64,000 nucleotides of DNA from Prauserella muralis (GCF_003202285.1 NZ_MASW01000006.1:744001-808000); one strand, 5' to 3'; positions 1 through 9,416 are shown, counted from the stretch's first letter. Notes: generated by a model from the sequence alone, not told the origin. A program made the numbers and translations.

Positions 1-181
1 ATGTGGATGCCTGCGCGGCCCATCGCGCGGCGGCGAGGTCGTCGGCGACCGTCACCACGCGCGCGATGCCCGCCGACTCGGCACGGTCCAGAATGGCCGT
101 CACGTCGGCGGCCGTGGCCGCGCCACACGCGTCCAGGTGAGTGTGCGAGTCGATCGCCGGTGCCGGAAGGCGCTCCGGCAC
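1..181 (-). CDS. tatD: TatD family metal-dependent hydrolase, N-terminal part (cut by window edge)
   Basis: The reverse strand encodes IDSHTHLDACG near the N-terminus. This is the metal-binding HxH motif that opens the TIM-barrel of TatD-type deoxyribonucleases/hydrolases. About 60 codons are visible before the window ends. The start taken is a GTG at 179-181, 10 bases after the metG stop at 192-194, so tatD is probably translated from the metG message. The metG-tatD order is standard in actinobacteria. The rest of the protein is outside the window, so the remaining metal ligands cannot be checked. Confidence 0.85.
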   Translation of the reverse strand, partial: MPERLPAPAIDSHTHLDACGAATAADVTAILDRAESAGIARVVTVADDLAAARWAAQAST

Positions 182-191
182 CGGCGGGCGC

Positions 192-1985
192 TCAGCCCTC
201 AATGGGAGCCCACTCCGGACCCGTCTCCGCCAGCTTCGGGTCGAGCTTGGCGAACAGCGGCGACGGCTTGGCCAGCGGACGGCCCACCTCGATCGGCACG
301 GACGTCCAGCGGGCCTGCTCCGAGGCGTAGTCGCCGGTCAGGATCGGGTTGGTGCGGCCGGCGATGTCGAGGTCGTCCACCTCGTGCAGGTCCGGCTGCG
401 CCGCCCACACGCCCGTGCCGCCGAGTGCCTCGTGCACCTGCTGCGCCGCGTGGGGCAGGAACGGTGTCAGCAGCGTGTTGGCGTCCGAGACCACCTGCAG
501 GGCCGTGTGCAGCACCGCGTCACGGCGTTCCGGATCGTCCCTGAGCTTCCACGGCTCCTGGTCCGACAGGTACTTGTTGGCCGCCGACACCACCCGCATG
601 GCCTCCGAGGCGGCCTGCTTGAACCGGGAGCGCTGCAGGTGCCCGCCCACGGTGTCGAACGCGGCCTTGGCCAGCGCCTTCAGCTCCTCGTCTGCCTGCC
701 TGGGCGCCCGTGGCTCGGGCACGCCGCCGTTGTTCTTGTGCGCCATCGAGATGGAGCGGTTGACCAGGTTGCCCCACTCGTTGGCGAGCTCGAAGTTGGT
801 CCTGCGCACGAACTCGTCCCAGGTGAAGTCCGTGTCGTTGGTCTCGGGCCCGGCGACGCTGATGAAGTACCGCAGCGTGTCGGGGCCGAAGTCGCGCAGG
901 AAGTCGTTGACGTAGATCACCGTGCCGCGCGAGGTGGAGAACTTCGAGCCGCTCATGGTGAGGAACTCGCTGGACACGATCTCGCCGGGCAGGTCGAGCG
1001 TGCCGTAGGGGCCGGGCTCACCGCCCTTGTCGCCCTGGCCGTTGTGGCCGAGCAGGAAGGCGGGCCACAGCTGGGCGTGGAAGGTGATGTTGTCCTTGCC
1101 CATGAAGTAGTAGGAGCGGGCGTCCGGGTTGGTCCACCACTGCCGCCACGCGTCCGGGTCGCCGGAGCGGCGCGCCCACTCGACGCTGGCGGAGAAGTAG
1201 CCGATCACCGCGTCGAACCACACGTAGAAACGCTTGAGCGGCTGGTCGCGCCACCCGTCCAGGGGGACCTTCACGCCCCAGTCGAGGTCGCGGGTGATGG
1301 GCCGGGGCCGCATGTCGTCCACCAGGTTCCTGGTGAAGTTGAGGACGTTGGGCCGCCAGTCGGTCTTGGTGGCGAGCCACTTGCCGAGCGTCTCGGTGAA
1401 GGCGGGCAGGTCGAGGAACAGGTGCTCGGTCTCGACGAACTTCGGCGTCTCGCCGTTGATCCGCGAGCGCGGGTTGATGAGCTCGGCGGCGTCGAGCTGG
1501 TTGCCGCAGTTGTCGCACTGGTCGCCGCGCGCGCCGTCGTAGCCGCAGATGGGGCAGGTGCCCTCGATGTAGCGGTCGGGCAGCGTGCGTCCTGTCGACG
1601 GGCTGACCGCGCCGGTGGTGGTCCGCGGCACCACGTAGCCGTTGCGGTGCAGCGCGAGGAAGATCTCCTGGACCACGTGGGCGTGGTTGCCGGTGGTGGT
1701 GCGGGTGAACAGGTCGTAGGACAGGCCGAGGCCGCGCAGGTCCTCGCCGATCTGGCGGGTGTACTTGTCGGCGGTCTCCTGCGGCGAGAGGCCCTCCTTG
1801 TCGGCCTGGACCAGGATGGGCGTGCCGTGCTCGTCGGTGCCGGACACCATGAGCACCTGGTTGCCGGCCATGCGCTGGTAACGGGAGAAGACGTCGGAGG
1901 GGACGCCGAAGCCGGAGACGTGGCCGATGTGGCGGGGCCCGTTGGCGTAGGGCCAGGCCACCGCTGTCAACACAGGGGTGCTCAT
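192..1985 (-). CDS. metG: Methionine--tRNA ligase
   Basis: Class I aminoacyl-tRNA synthetase of 597 aa that charges tRNA-Met in the cytoplasm. The HIGH signature is at residues 19-22 (RHIGHV). A four-cysteine zinc knuckle, CPICG followed by CDNCG, lies in the connective-peptide region around residues 145-160. The KMSKS-equivalent loop reads KFSTS near residue 345. The length suits the short bacterial form without a C-terminal tRNA-binding EMAP domain. It is followed by tatD on the same strand, and divergent genes begin 220 bases upstream. The ATG start gives a normal N-terminus immediately before the Rossmann fold. Confidence 0.97.
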   Translation of the reverse strand: MSTPVLTAVAWPYANGPRHIGHVSGFGVPSDVFSRYQRMAGNQVLMVSGTDEHGTPILVQADKEGLSPQETADKYTRQIGEDLRGLGLSYDLFTRTTTGNHAHVVQEIFLALHRNGYVVPRTTTGAVSPSTGRTLPDRYIEGTCPICGYDGARGDQCDNCGNQLDAAELINPRSRINGETPKFVETEHLFLDLPAFTETLGKWLATKTDWRPNVLNFTRNLVDDMRPRPITRDLDWGVKVPLDGWRDQPLKRFYVWFDAVIGYFSASVEWARRSGDPDAWRQWWTNPDARSYYFMGKDNITFHAQLWPAFLLGHNGQGDKGGEPGPYGTLDLPGEIVSSEFLTMSGSKFSTSRGTVIYVNDFLRDFGPDTLRYFISVAGPETNDTDFTWDEFVRRTNFELANEWGNLVNRSISMAHKNNGGVPEPRAPRQADEELKALAKAAFDTVGGHLQRSRFKQAASEAMRVVSAANKYLSDQEPWKLRDDPERRDAVLHTALQVVSDANTLLTPFLPHAAQQVHEALGGTGVWAAQPDLHEVDDLDIAGRTNPILTGDYASEQARWTSVPIEVGRPLAKPSPLFAKLDPKLAETGPEWAPIEG

Positions 1986-2173
1986 GCCTGTCTAGCCTAC
2001 GGATGGCGTCGTGGGAACTGTCCGCGAGGGAGGAGGCCGGGCGGTGTCCGAAGGCGCCGAGGGTCCCGGCCGGAGGTGGCCTGCCGGCTCGCACTGCCGT
2101 GGGGTGTGCGCACGTGCCGTCGCGAGAACGCGTGAGCCCGCGATCGGCAGGGCTGGAACCGCGTTTCCAACCC

Positions 2174-2185
2174 CGCTGATCAGCG
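2174..2185. promoter_or_regulatory. Perfect 12-base palindrome in the metG / GH25-like divergent gap
   Basis: CGCTGATCAGCG is self-complementary and lies 21 bases before the start of the GH25-like gene, in the 221-base gap between two divergent genes. It could be an operator or a short 5' hairpin; nothing identifies a binding protein. No other gene or RNA is seen in this gap. Confidence 0.3.
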
Positions 2186-2206
2186 ACAACGAGTTAGCCT
2201 CCAGCA

Positions 2207-2800
2207 ATGACGGAGCACGGCGACGCGCGCGGGATCAACCTGTCCCTGCACGAAACGATCGACGACTGGGCGAACCTCAGGGCCCACTCGGTGCACTTCG
2301 CCTCCATCACCGTCACCGAGAGCATCAACTGGTTCGACTCCACCGCGGCCCGCCAGCTCACCGCGGCGTTCCAGGCCGGGGTGCACGCCGGGATCCGCCA
2401 CTACGCCCGGCCGGGAGCGGCGCAGGAGCAGGCCAAACATCTGGTGCGCACGGGAATGCCGCTGGGCGCGTTCGCGCCGGGTGCGCTCGCGCCCGCGCTG
2501 GACGTGGGCGCGGCGGGCGTGGACGACCGGTTCATCAAGTCGTGGATCAAGGCGCTGCGGCACGCCTCCGGGACGCGCCGCGTGCTCGTGTACGCGGGCT
2601 ACGAGGACTGGGTGCACCGGTTCCGCCCCGACAAGTGGGCGGACAGCGAGGTGGTGCTGTGGCTCGTGCGGCACAACGGCATTCCGGGACGGCCGGGCTG
2701 GTTCCACGCGCGGCTGGGCCTGCACCAGCACGGTCCCGCCCCGCGCGGTGGCGCCGACGCGCTGGTGTACCCGTTCACTCTGGCGGACGTTCTGCTGTAG
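2207..2800 (+). CDS. GH25-fold (lysozyme-like) protein, probably catalytically degenerate
   Basis: A 197-aa protein without a signal peptide. It resembles the GH25 (Chalaropsis-type lysozyme) barrel: an opening GINLS strand, the segment GVHAGIRHYARPG, then LAPALDVGAAG, and a late segment with WLVRHNGIPGRPGW. Active GH25 enzymes have Asp in the first strand (GIDVS) and a DxE pair in the LDVE strand. Here the first position is Asn and the DxE glutamate is Gly, so classical muramidase activity looks unlikely. It may bind rather than cleave glycan, or have another role. Its 3' end overlaps the convergent DUF4185 gene by 26 bases. The family call rests on pattern recognition, not a search. Confidence 0.55.
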   Translation: MTEHGDARGINLSLHETIDDWANLRAHSVHFASITVTESINWFDSTAARQLTAAFQAGVHAGIRHYARPGAAQEQAKHLVRTGMPLGAFAPGALAPALDVGAAGVDDRFIKSWIKALRHASGTRRVLVYAGYEDWVHRFRPDKWADSEVVLWLVRHNGIPGRPGWFHARLGLHQHGPAPRGGADALVYPFTLADVLL

Positions 2801-3791
2801 CCGCGTCCGGGGCCAGCGTGCTCCGGGTGAGGAACACGTTGTACGGGCCCCACTGCGAGACCAGGTAGTAGAGGTCGGGCCCGTCGAGCGACCACGGGTG
2901 CAGGAACCCGCCGTAGACAGCGGGATGCTCCCTGCCGGACACCACGACCTCGCCCCACGTCCACGGCCCGGTGAGCCGCGGCGCGCTGCGCAGGACGATG
3001 CCCTTGCGGTGCTCGTCGAGGTGCATCAGGAGCCAGCACCCGAGGTGGCGGTGGTAGGCCACCGACATCTCCCCGACCGGGCCCTCGAACACCGGCGCCG
3101 CGGCGCGCTCGCTGCCCGCCCAGCCGGTGCCGTCCCAGTACTCGTAGGCGCTCCTGCGCAGCAGCCCGGACGGCAGCACGCGAGCCAGGTAGGCGTCGCC
3201 CCGGCGGCCGTTGGTGGTGCCGAACAGGTAGACGTGCTCACCGGAGCGGGTGAACGCGCCGATCTGGAAGCGGTTGTCGTGCCGCCAGCGGTTCGGCCAG
3301 CGGGCCGCGCGCGGCTTCTCCCACGTGCGGCCGCCGTCTGCCGACACCGCGATGCCGGCGTGGTTGGTGCGCCACGTGCCGGGCGGGCCCCACCGGCGCA
3401 CCGACATGTAGTGGACGTAGTGCCTGCCGTCGACGGCGATACCGCCGTTGGGGATCACGGTGATCTCCCGCGCTCGGCCCGACGGGATCACCTGGCAGGC
3501 CCCGCCGCCCGGCCGCTCCACCACGCCGTCGAGCGTCAGGCCATCGGCGAGGTCACGGTCGGTGGAGAAGGCCAGCACGTTGCGGCGCCAGTCGGCGGTG
3601 CCCGGGCCCGCGCCGTTGCCGCACCAGCCCTCGCCGTAGGTGTCGCCGAACAGCACGAACACCCTGCCGTCTCCGCCGTCCCACATGATGCCGAGATCGG
3701 TGCCGAGCACGCCGAAGCGCTCGCCCGTGTCGTTGGCCGAGCCGGGGCCGGTCACCTTCGCCACCCGTGTCGTGTCCATCACGTGCACCAT
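2775..3791 (-). CDS. DUF4185 domain protein (beta-propeller-like)
   Basis: A 338-aa protein with features of DUF4185: LGTDLGIMWDGGDGRVFVLFGDTY at the N-terminus, then repeated blade-like segments (YVHYMSVRRWG, VSADGGRTWEK, VYLFGTTNGRRGDAYLAR) and the ending GPYNVFLTRS. Such proteins resemble five-bladed propeller glycoside hydrolases, but no substrate is established. No signal peptide is evident. Two ATG starts are possible (3791 and 3779); the longer is given. The gene is divergent from pabB with about 35 bases between starts, and it overlaps the convergent GH25-like gene at its 3' end. Confidence 0.75.
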   Translation of the reverse strand: MVHVMDTTRVAKVTGPGSANDTGERFGVLGTDLGIMWDGGDGRVFVLFGDTYGEGWCGNGAGPGTADWRRNVLAFSTDRDLADGLTLDGVVERPGGGACQVIPSGRAREITVIPNGGIAVDGRHYVHYMSVRRWGPPGTWRTNHAGIAVSADGGRTWEKPRAARWPNRWRHDNRFQIGAFTRSGEHVYLFGTTNGRRGDAYLARVLPSGLLRRSAYEYWDGTGWAGSERAAAPVFEGPVGEMSVAYHRHLGCWLLMHLDEHRKGIVLRSAPRLTGPWTWGEVVVSGREHPAVYGGFLHPWSLDGPDLYYLVSQWGPYNVFLTRSTLAPDAATAERPPE

Positions 3792-3825
3792 CGACCCGAC
3801 GGTAGTCGCCGCGAGAATGTCCGGT

Positions 3826-5118
3826 ATGCGACTGGCGCGCCGCTTCCTGCGCTCGGGTCCGGCACCCGAGCGGGTGCTGCTCGCCCTCGACCGGCGCGCA
3901 CGGCGGCTCGGCCTGGCCCCACCTGCCGCGTTGTGCGGTACGTGGTTCGGCTCGCGGGCCGTGCTGGCGCCGAGCGTGCCGGTGACCCCCGTACCGGACG
4001 CCGGGGAGGCGTTCGCGGTGCCCGCCCGGCAGCCGGAGGTGCGGAACGCGGCGCCGGGGGCGGTCGGCGGCGGCTGGTTCGGCTACCTGTCCTACGACCT
4101 GACCGATCCGTCCGGGCGCGGTGCCGCGCTGCCCTCCGCCGCCTGGGGGTGGGCCGACCACGTGCTGCGGCTCGACGCCGACGGCGACTGGTGGTTCGAG
4201 GCACTGGTGCCGGACGGCGAACCCGAGCCCGTCGCGCTGGCCGCCGAACTGGGCGCGGTGCTCGGCGAGGAGCGCGCCGTGCCTGCGTGGCCCGCCGCCG
4301 AGCTCGCCCGGCCGCTGCCGAGCGAGCACCACGCGGCGGTGAAGGCGTGTGTGCATGCCATCGAGGCCGGTGAGCTGTTCCAGGCCAACATCTGCGCGCG
4401 GTTCTCCGGCCGGTTCGCCGGTGAGCCGGGCACGTTGTTCGCGGAGGGGGTGCGCAGGCTCGGGCCCGCGCGCGGTGCCTACCTGGCCGGTGACTGGGGC
4501 GCGCTGGTGTCGATGTCGCCGGAGCTGTTCCTGTCCCGGACGGGCAGGCGGGTGCGATCGACGCCCATCAAGGGCACGCTGCCGCGGCGTGACGCGGGCG
4601 ACGACCACCTGGCGCGGCGGCTGCGCGAGTCGGTGAAGGACGTGGCGGAGAACGTGATGATCACCGACCTGGTCCGCAACGACCTCGGGCGGGTGTGCGA
4701 GACGGGCAGCGTGCGGGTGCCGGAGCTGCTGGCCGTGCGGGCCGCGCCCGGGGTGTGGCACCTGGACTCGACGGTGGAGGGCACGCTGGCCCCCGGCCGC
4801 GACGACGCCGACCTGCTGCGGGCGACGTTTCCGCCCGGTTCGGTGACCGGAGCGCCCAAGCTCCGCGCGCTCGACCTCATCGCGGAGCTGGAGGGCGCGC
4901 CGCGCGGGGTGTACACGGGAGCGCTCGGGCTGGCGTCGCCGGTCGCGGGCCTGGAGCTGAGCGTGGCGATCCGCACCTTCGAGCTGCACGGCGGCACGGT
5001 GGAGCTGGGCGTCGGTGGCGGCATCACCGCCGACTCCGACGCCGCCGCCGAGTGGCAGGAGGCCCTGCACAAGGCGGCACCACTGGAGCGGCTGCTGCGG
5101 GAGCCACCCGGCGCGTGA
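3826..5118 (+). CDS. pabB: Aminodeoxychorismate synthase component I
   Basis: A 430-aa chorismate-binding enzyme that aminates chorismate to 4-amino-4-deoxychorismate in folate (p-aminobenzoate) synthesis. The C-terminal chorismate-binding domain carries PIKGTLPR, with Lys249 in the PIKGT motif that marks PabB rather than the PIAGT of TrpE. It also has DLVRNDLGRVC, SVTGAPK and the GVGGGITADSD end motif. The start at 3826 (MRLARR) is preferred; an in-frame ATG at 3817 would add three residues. An upstream in-frame extension overlaps the divergent gene and is not protein-like. The rsmI gene ends 15 bases downstream on the other strand. Confidence 0.93.
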   Translation: MRLARRFLRSGPAPERVLLALDRRARRLGLAPPAALCGTWFGSRAVLAPSVPVTPVPDAGEAFAVPARQPEVRNAAPGAVGGGWFGYLSYDLTDPSGRGAALPSAAWGWADHVLRLDADGDWWFEALVPDGEPEPVALAAELGAVLGEERAVPAWPAAELARPLPSEHHAAVKACVHAIEAGELFQANICARFSGRFAGEPGTLFAEGVRRLGPARGAYLAGDWGALVSMSPELFLSRTGRRVRSTPIKGTLPRRDAGDDHLARRLRESVKDVAENVMITDLVRNDLGRVCETGSVRVPELLAVRAAPGVWHLDSTVEGTLAPGRDDADLLRATFPPGSVTGAPKLRALDLIAELEGAPRGVYTGALGLASPVAGLELSVAIRTFELHGGTVELGVGGGITADSDAAAEWQEALHKAAPLERLLREPPGA

Positions 5119-5133
5119 CCTCGGCCGCCGCGC

Positions 5134-5958
5134 TCAGCGGCGGGCGGCGAGCACCGCGTCGTAGAGCTCCTTCTTCGACACGCCCGCGGCGGTGGCGACC
5201 TCGCCTGCGGCGGCCTTGAGCCGCTCGCCCGCGGCGACCCGCTCGGCGACCTCGTCCACCAGGTCGGCGATGCTCACCTCGCGGGGCGCGGCACCGGCCA
5301 GCACCACCGTGACCTCGCCGCGCACTCCCTCCTTGGCCCAGGTCGCCAGCTCGGCGAGCGTGCCCCTGCGGACCTCCTCGTAGGTCTTCGTCAGCTCCCG
5401 GCACACCACCGCCCTGCGGCCCGCCCCCAGGACGTCCGACGCCTCGGCCAGCGTGGCGGCCAGCCGGTGCGGCGACTCGAAGAACACCGTGGTGCGCGGC
5501 TCGTCGGCGAGCGAGCGCAGCCACCGCGCCTTCTCCCCGGCCTTGCGTGGCACGAAGCCCTCGAAGCAGAACCGGTCCGGCGGCAGCCCGGACACCGCCA
5601 GCGCCGTCGTCACCGCCGAAGGGCCCGGCACGCACGTCACCGGGAGGTCCTCGGCCGCGCAGGCGGCGACCAGCCGGTAGCCGGGGTCGGACACGCTGGG
5701 CATCCCGGCGTCGGTCACGAGCACCACCGTCTCGCCCGCGCGCAGCGCGTCGAGCAGCCGGGGCAGCCGCGACTCCTCGACGTCCTCGTAGAAGCTGACG
5801 ACCCGGCCTGCCGTGGTCACGCCCAGCGTGGTCGCCAGGGCACGGAGCCTGCGCGTGTCCTCGGCCGCGATGACGTCGGCGTCACCGAGCACCTGGGCAA
5901 GACGTGGCGAGGCGTCGCGGGAGTCGCCGAGCGGCGTCGCCGCCAGTACGAGAGGCAC
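5134..5958 (-). CDS. rsmI: 16S rRNA (cytidine(1402)-2'-O)-methyltransferase
   Basis: A 274-aa SAM-dependent tetrapyrrole-methylase-fold enzyme that 2'-O-methylates C1402 in the ribosomal P-site region of 16S rRNA. Family signatures in order are VLAATPLGDSRDASPR, AAEDTRR, VLVTDAGMPSVSDPG, PGPSAVTTALAVSGLP and FEGFVPRK. Length is normal. It is divergent from pmt, with 74 bases between the two starts, an arrangement common to many actinobacteria, and convergent with pabB. Confidence 0.95.
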   Translation of the reverse strand: MPLVLAATPLGDSRDASPRLAQVLGDADVIAAEDTRRLRALATTLGVTTAGRVVSFYEDVEESRLPRLLDALRAGETVVLVTDAGMPSVSDPGYRLVAACAAEDLPVTCVPGPSAVTTALAVSGLPPDRFCFEGFVPRKAGEKARWLRSLADEPRTTVFFESPHRLAATLAEASDVLGAGRRAVVCRELTKTYEEVRRGTLAELATWAKEGVRGEVTVVLAGAAPREVSIADLVDEVAERVAAGERLKAAAGEVATAAGVSKKELYDAVLAARR

Positions 5959-6032
5959 CCCCTGAGACTAGGCGGCGGCCCAGAGCGGCGCCCCACCCGT
6001 TTGCCACACGGCGGACCGTAGGATCTGCCAGC

Positions 6033-7592
6033 GTGACCGCACTCCTCAGCCGCTCGGAGCGGGAGGCGGGCCGGGCGCGGCAGCCACCGACCGACCGGGA
6101 GGCCGCGCTGCTCGGCACGCCGATGCCGGGCGATCGCCTGCGCGCGCTGCTGGTCACGGTCGTGCTCGGCGTCATCGGCGCCGCGGTGCGACTGCAGAAC
6201 CTGGGCACCCCCACCGACAAGGGCACCCCGGTCTTCGACGAGAAGCACTACGTGCCGCAGGCGTGGCAGATGCTGCGCAATGGCGGCTACGAGGACAACT
6301 ACGGCTACGAGCTGGTGGTGCACCCGCCGCTGGCCAAGCAGCTCATCGCCGTCGGCGAGTGGCTGTTCGGCTACAACGCCTGGGGCTGGCGGTTCTCCGC
6401 CGCCGTCGCGGGCGCGCTGATCATCGTGCTCACGATCCGCATCGCCCGGCGGCTCACCCGCTCCACGCTGCTCGGCGCCATCGCGGGCATCCTCGTGATC
6501 TGCGACGGTGTGCTGCACCTGCAGTCGCGGATGGGGATGCTCGACATCTTCCTGGCCCTGTTCGTGCTGGCCGCGTTCGCCACCCTGCTCCGCGACCGCG
6601 ATCAGGTGCGCGAGCGGCTCGCCGTCGCGGTCCGGCAGGGCTGGGCCGACGAGTCGCCGTTCGGCCCGCGGCTCGGCTTCCGCTGGTGGCGGTTCGGCAC
6701 CGGCGTGCTGCTGGGCCTGGCCACCGCGGTCAAGTGGTCGGGCATGTACTGGGTGCTCGCCTTCGGGCTGCTGTGCCTGGTGTTCGACGCGATGGCGCGG
6801 CGGACGGCCGGTGTGCCGAGGCCCTGGGCCGGGATGCTGCGGCGCGACCTCGCGCCCGCGTTGTGGGGCGTCGGCGTGATCGCGGTGCTCGTCTACCTGT
6901 CCAGCTGGTGGGCGTGGTTCGCCAGCGAGACCGCCACCGACCGGCACTACGTCGAGCTGCAGCAGGTGGGTGACGGCCCCTTCGGCTTCGTGCCCGCGGC
7001 GCTGCGCTCGCTGGTGCTGTACACGCTGAACGTGCTGGAGTTCCACGAGAGCCTGTCGACGCCGTCCGGTGACCCGCACCCGTGGGAGTCGAAGCCCTGG
7101 ACGTGGCCGATGGGCCTGCGCCCGATGCTCTACGCCTACGAGTCGGGGCCGGAGGTCTCCGGCTGCGGCGAGCCGGAGTGTGTCCAGGCGACGATGCTCG
7201 TCGGCACGCCCGCCCTGTGGTGGCTGGCGCTGCCGATGCTGGCCTGGGCGCTGTGGCGCTCGATCTTCCGCGCCGACTGGCGCTACGCGGCGGTGCTCGT
7301 CGGCTACGGTGCGGGCCTGCTGCCCTGGTTCGTCAACCTCGACCGGCAGATGTACTTCTTCTACGCCACCCCGATGGCGCCGTTCTTGGTGCTCGGGCTG
7401 ACGCTGGCCCTGGGCCAGTTGCTCGGCGCGGCCCGCAGAGGGCTGGAGCGACGCGGCACCGGTCTGCTCGTCGTGGCCCTCTACACCGGGCTCGTGGTGG
7501 CCAACTTCGTGTGGCTGTGGCCGATCCTCAACGGCGATCCGATCACCAACCAGCACTGGCAGGCCGAACTGTGGCTGCCGTCCTGGCGCTGA
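6033..7592 (+). CDS. pmt: Dolichyl-phosphate-mannose--protein mannosyltransferase family (GT39)
   Basis: A 519-aa polytopic membrane enzyme that transfers mannose from polyprenyl phosphomannose to Ser/Thr of secreted proteins in actinobacteria. The first extracytoplasmic loop has the FDEKHYVPQAW segment, whose Asp-Glu pair is the catalytic motif of PMT enzymes. Many hydrophobic segments follow, and the C-terminal half has the PMT-type FVNLDRQMYFFYATPMAPF. The GTG at 6033 is chosen because the in-frame upstream extension runs back into rsmI and is Arg/Pro-rich. A strong hairpin follows the stop. Confidence 0.92.
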   Translation: MTALLSRSEREAGRARQPPTDREAALLGTPMPGDRLRALLVTVVLGVIGAAVRLQNLGTPTDKGTPVFDEKHYVPQAWQMLRNGGYEDNYGYELVVHPPLAKQLIAVGEWLFGYNAWGWRFSAAVAGALIIVLTIRIARRLTRSTLLGAIAGILVICDGVLHLQSRMGMLDIFLALFVLAAFATLLRDRDQVRERLAVAVRQGWADESPFGPRLGFRWWRFGTGVLLGLATAVKWSGMYWVLAFGLLCLVFDAMARRTAGVPRPWAGMLRRDLAPALWGVGVIAVLVYLSSWWAWFASETATDRHYVELQQVGDGPFGFVPAALRSLVLYTLNVLEFHESLSTPSGDPHPWESKPWTWPMGLRPMLYAYESGPEVSGCGEPECVQATMLVGTPALWWLALPMLAWALWRSIFRADWRYAAVLVGYGAGLLPWFVNLDRQMYFFYATPMAPFLVLGLTLALGQLLGAARRGLERRGTGLLVVALYTGLVVANFVWLWPILNGDPITNQHWQAELWLPSWR

Positions 7593-7632
7593 CCGAAGGC
7601 ACCCCACCAGCCCCTCCAACCCCGCCAGCTGT

Positions 7633-7685
7633 GGGAGCAAGGGACCTTTACTCCCACAAAACGAGAGTAAATGTCCCTTGCTCCC
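7633..7685. terminator. Large inverted repeat between convergent pmt and kinase genes
   Basis: The arms at 7633-7653 and 7665-7685 are 21 bases each and complementary except at one position, with an 11-base loop. The element begins GGGAGCAAGGGAC and ends GTCCCTTGCTCCC. It lies between two convergent stops, so it can serve as a bidirectional terminator. The shape and the less G+C-rich core suggest one copy of a dispersed palindromic repeat family. Confidence 0.75.
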
Positions 7686-7697
7686 GTCTTCGCGGGG

Positions 7698-9416
7698 TCA
7701 GCGGGCGCGGGGGACGACCTTGGTGACGGGGCCGTCGGCGGACTGGCCTGCCCTGGCCAGCCAGCCCTCCACCTCGCGGCACACGGCACGCAGTGTCGGC
7801 CGGTTGCGCGGCTGCGGGTCGAGCGAGGCCATCAGCAGCCGTGCGTGCACGCTCTGCCGGGGCAGCCGCGACGGCGGCTCGGCCCTGGCCGCCGCCATCA
7901 GCGCCGCCATCGGCGTCTCCCGGGTCCCCCGCGGTGGGTAGCCGGACAGGGCGTAGCTCACCGTCGCGGCGAGCTGCCACGCGTCCGACGCCGGGCTGGC
8001 GGGCGCCCCGCCCGCCGTCTCGGGCGCCACGTAGTCGGGGGTGCCGATCATCATGCCGGTGGCCGTCAGCTTCGAGTCGCCCCTGCTGCGCGCGATGCCG
8101 AAGTCGATCAGGTGCGGAAGGCCCTCGGGGTCGACGATGATGTTCGACGGCTTGACGTCGCGGTGCAGCACACCCTTGTCGTGCGCGGCGGACAGCGCGC
8201 TCGCCATCGTCGCCCACAGCCTGCCCGCGGAGACGTCATCGAGCGGCCCGCCGGTGTCCACGGCCTCGGCCAGTGCCTGGCCGTGCAAGTACTCCATCAC
8301 CAGTGCCAGGCCGTCGGGCTCCTCCACCAGGTCGTACACCCGCACGCAGTTCGGATGGGTCAGCGCGGCCAGTGCCCGTGCCTCCCGCTCCATCCGCGCC
8401 TCGGTGTCCCGGTCGGGCGCGTGCGCGATCTTCAGCGCCACCGTGCGGCCGAGCTGGGTGTCCTGCGCCTCCCACACGGTGCCGAAACCGCCGTGGCCGA
8501 GCCTGCGCAGCCGCCGGAACCGGCCGCTGCCCGCCTCGCCCGAGCCGGGCGGCACCGGGACAGGACCGGGCGCCGCGGCCAGGGCGGCCGCGTCCTGCGA
8601 CGGTGCGACCGAGGTGGGCGGGTACTGCTTCGGGGGCGGAGGCGGTGGCGGCTGCTGCTCGGCGGGCGGCACGTACGGCGGCGGCTGGCGCGGCGGCTCC
8701 GGCCTGCGCGGCTCCGGCGGCCGGTCCGACTTCTGGATCGTCGACCAGCTCGGCGGCCCGACCAGTGCCACCGGGATCACACCCAGCACGGTGGCGGGCA
8801 GGAAACCCAGCCACAGGTGCACGGCGGTGTTGGCCTCCACACCCACGGAGAACAGGACGAACGCGACGAACGGAACCCACAACAGGCGGCCGGGCCACTT
8901 CGGGCCCCGGCGCAGCGCGACGCGGCCGAGCAGCATCACCGCCAGCAGGGCCAGGATCGGCAGCCCCACCAGAGCGCCGAGGTAGTAGCCGTACGCCAGC
9001 ACGCTGCCGCCCGGGTAGAACAGCGTCTCGTAGATGTTCTGCCCGCCGCCCAGGTACTCGGCCTGCACGCCGACGAAGCAGAACTCCTGGCCGAGCGTGG
9101 CGCGCTCGGCGCCGGACAGCCCACCGGTGCCGCCCGCGAAGACGGCGCGGTAGACGCTCGACACGCCCGTGGTGAGCAGCAGCGGCAGCAACAGCACGAA
9201 CACCAGGCCGAGGCCACCGATGGTGAACAGCGCGGGACCGTGGTAGCGGTTGCCCGTGAACTTGCGCACGATAGCGACCAGCACCATGCCCGCCACGGGC
9301 ACCAGCCCGATCAGCGCCCCTGCCATGCTCGTCGCCCACACCCAGTCGCCAGGACAGAACCCCGGCTGGAACAGCGCGTGCGCCAGCGAAAGCAACGAGC
9401 TAGCGATCGACTCCAC
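7698..9416 (-). CDS. Serine/threonine protein kinase with N-terminal membrane domain
   Basis: A 572-aa protein. The N-terminal 220 residues hold about five hydrophobic segments (near 28-51, 61-83, 140-165, 178-194, 198-220). A proline-rich linker with runs of prolines follows, then a complete Hanks-type kinase domain from about residue 297 to 550. Kinase motifs are GHGGFGTV (Gly loop), VALK (ATP lysine), HRDVKPSN (catalytic loop), DFG and APE. This order is the reverse of PknB-type kinases, which have an N-terminal kinase and external PASTA repeats, and no extracellular sensor domain is visible. A clear AAGGAG ribosome site precedes the GTG start. It is divergent from prpE. Confidence 0.88.
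   Translation of the reverse strand: MESIASSLLSLAHALFQPGFCPGDWVWATSMAGALIGLVPVAGMVLVAIVRKFTGNRYHGPALFTIGGLGLVFVLLLPLLLTTGVSSVYRAVFAGGTGGLSGAERATLGQEFCFVGVQAEYLGGGQNIYETLFYPGGSVLAYGYYLGALVGLPILALLAVMLLGRVALRRGPKWPGRLLWVPFVAFVLFSVGVEANTAVHLWLGFLPATVLGVIPVALVGPPSWSTIQKSDRPPEPRRPEPPRQPPPYVPPAEQQPPPPPPPKQYPPTSVAPSQDAAALAAAPGPVPVPPGSGEAGSGRFRRLRRLGHGGFGTVWEAQDTQLGRTVALKIAHAPDRDTEARMEREARALAALTHPNCVRVYDLVEEPDGLALVMEYLHGQALAEAVDTGGPLDDVSAGRLWATMASALSAAHDKGVLHRDVKPSNIIVDPEGLPHLIDFGIARSRGDSKLTATGMMIGTPDYVAPETAGGAPASPASDAWQLAATVSYALSGYPPRGTRETPMAALMAAARAEPPSRLPRQSVHARLLMASLDPQPRNRPTLRAVCREVEGWLARAGQSADGPVTKVVPRAR

Noticed and set aside
1-2135. Long plus-strand frames opposite tatD and metG
   Set aside because: They are antisense shadows created by high third-position G+C. 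The minus strand encodes clear TatD and MetG motifs.
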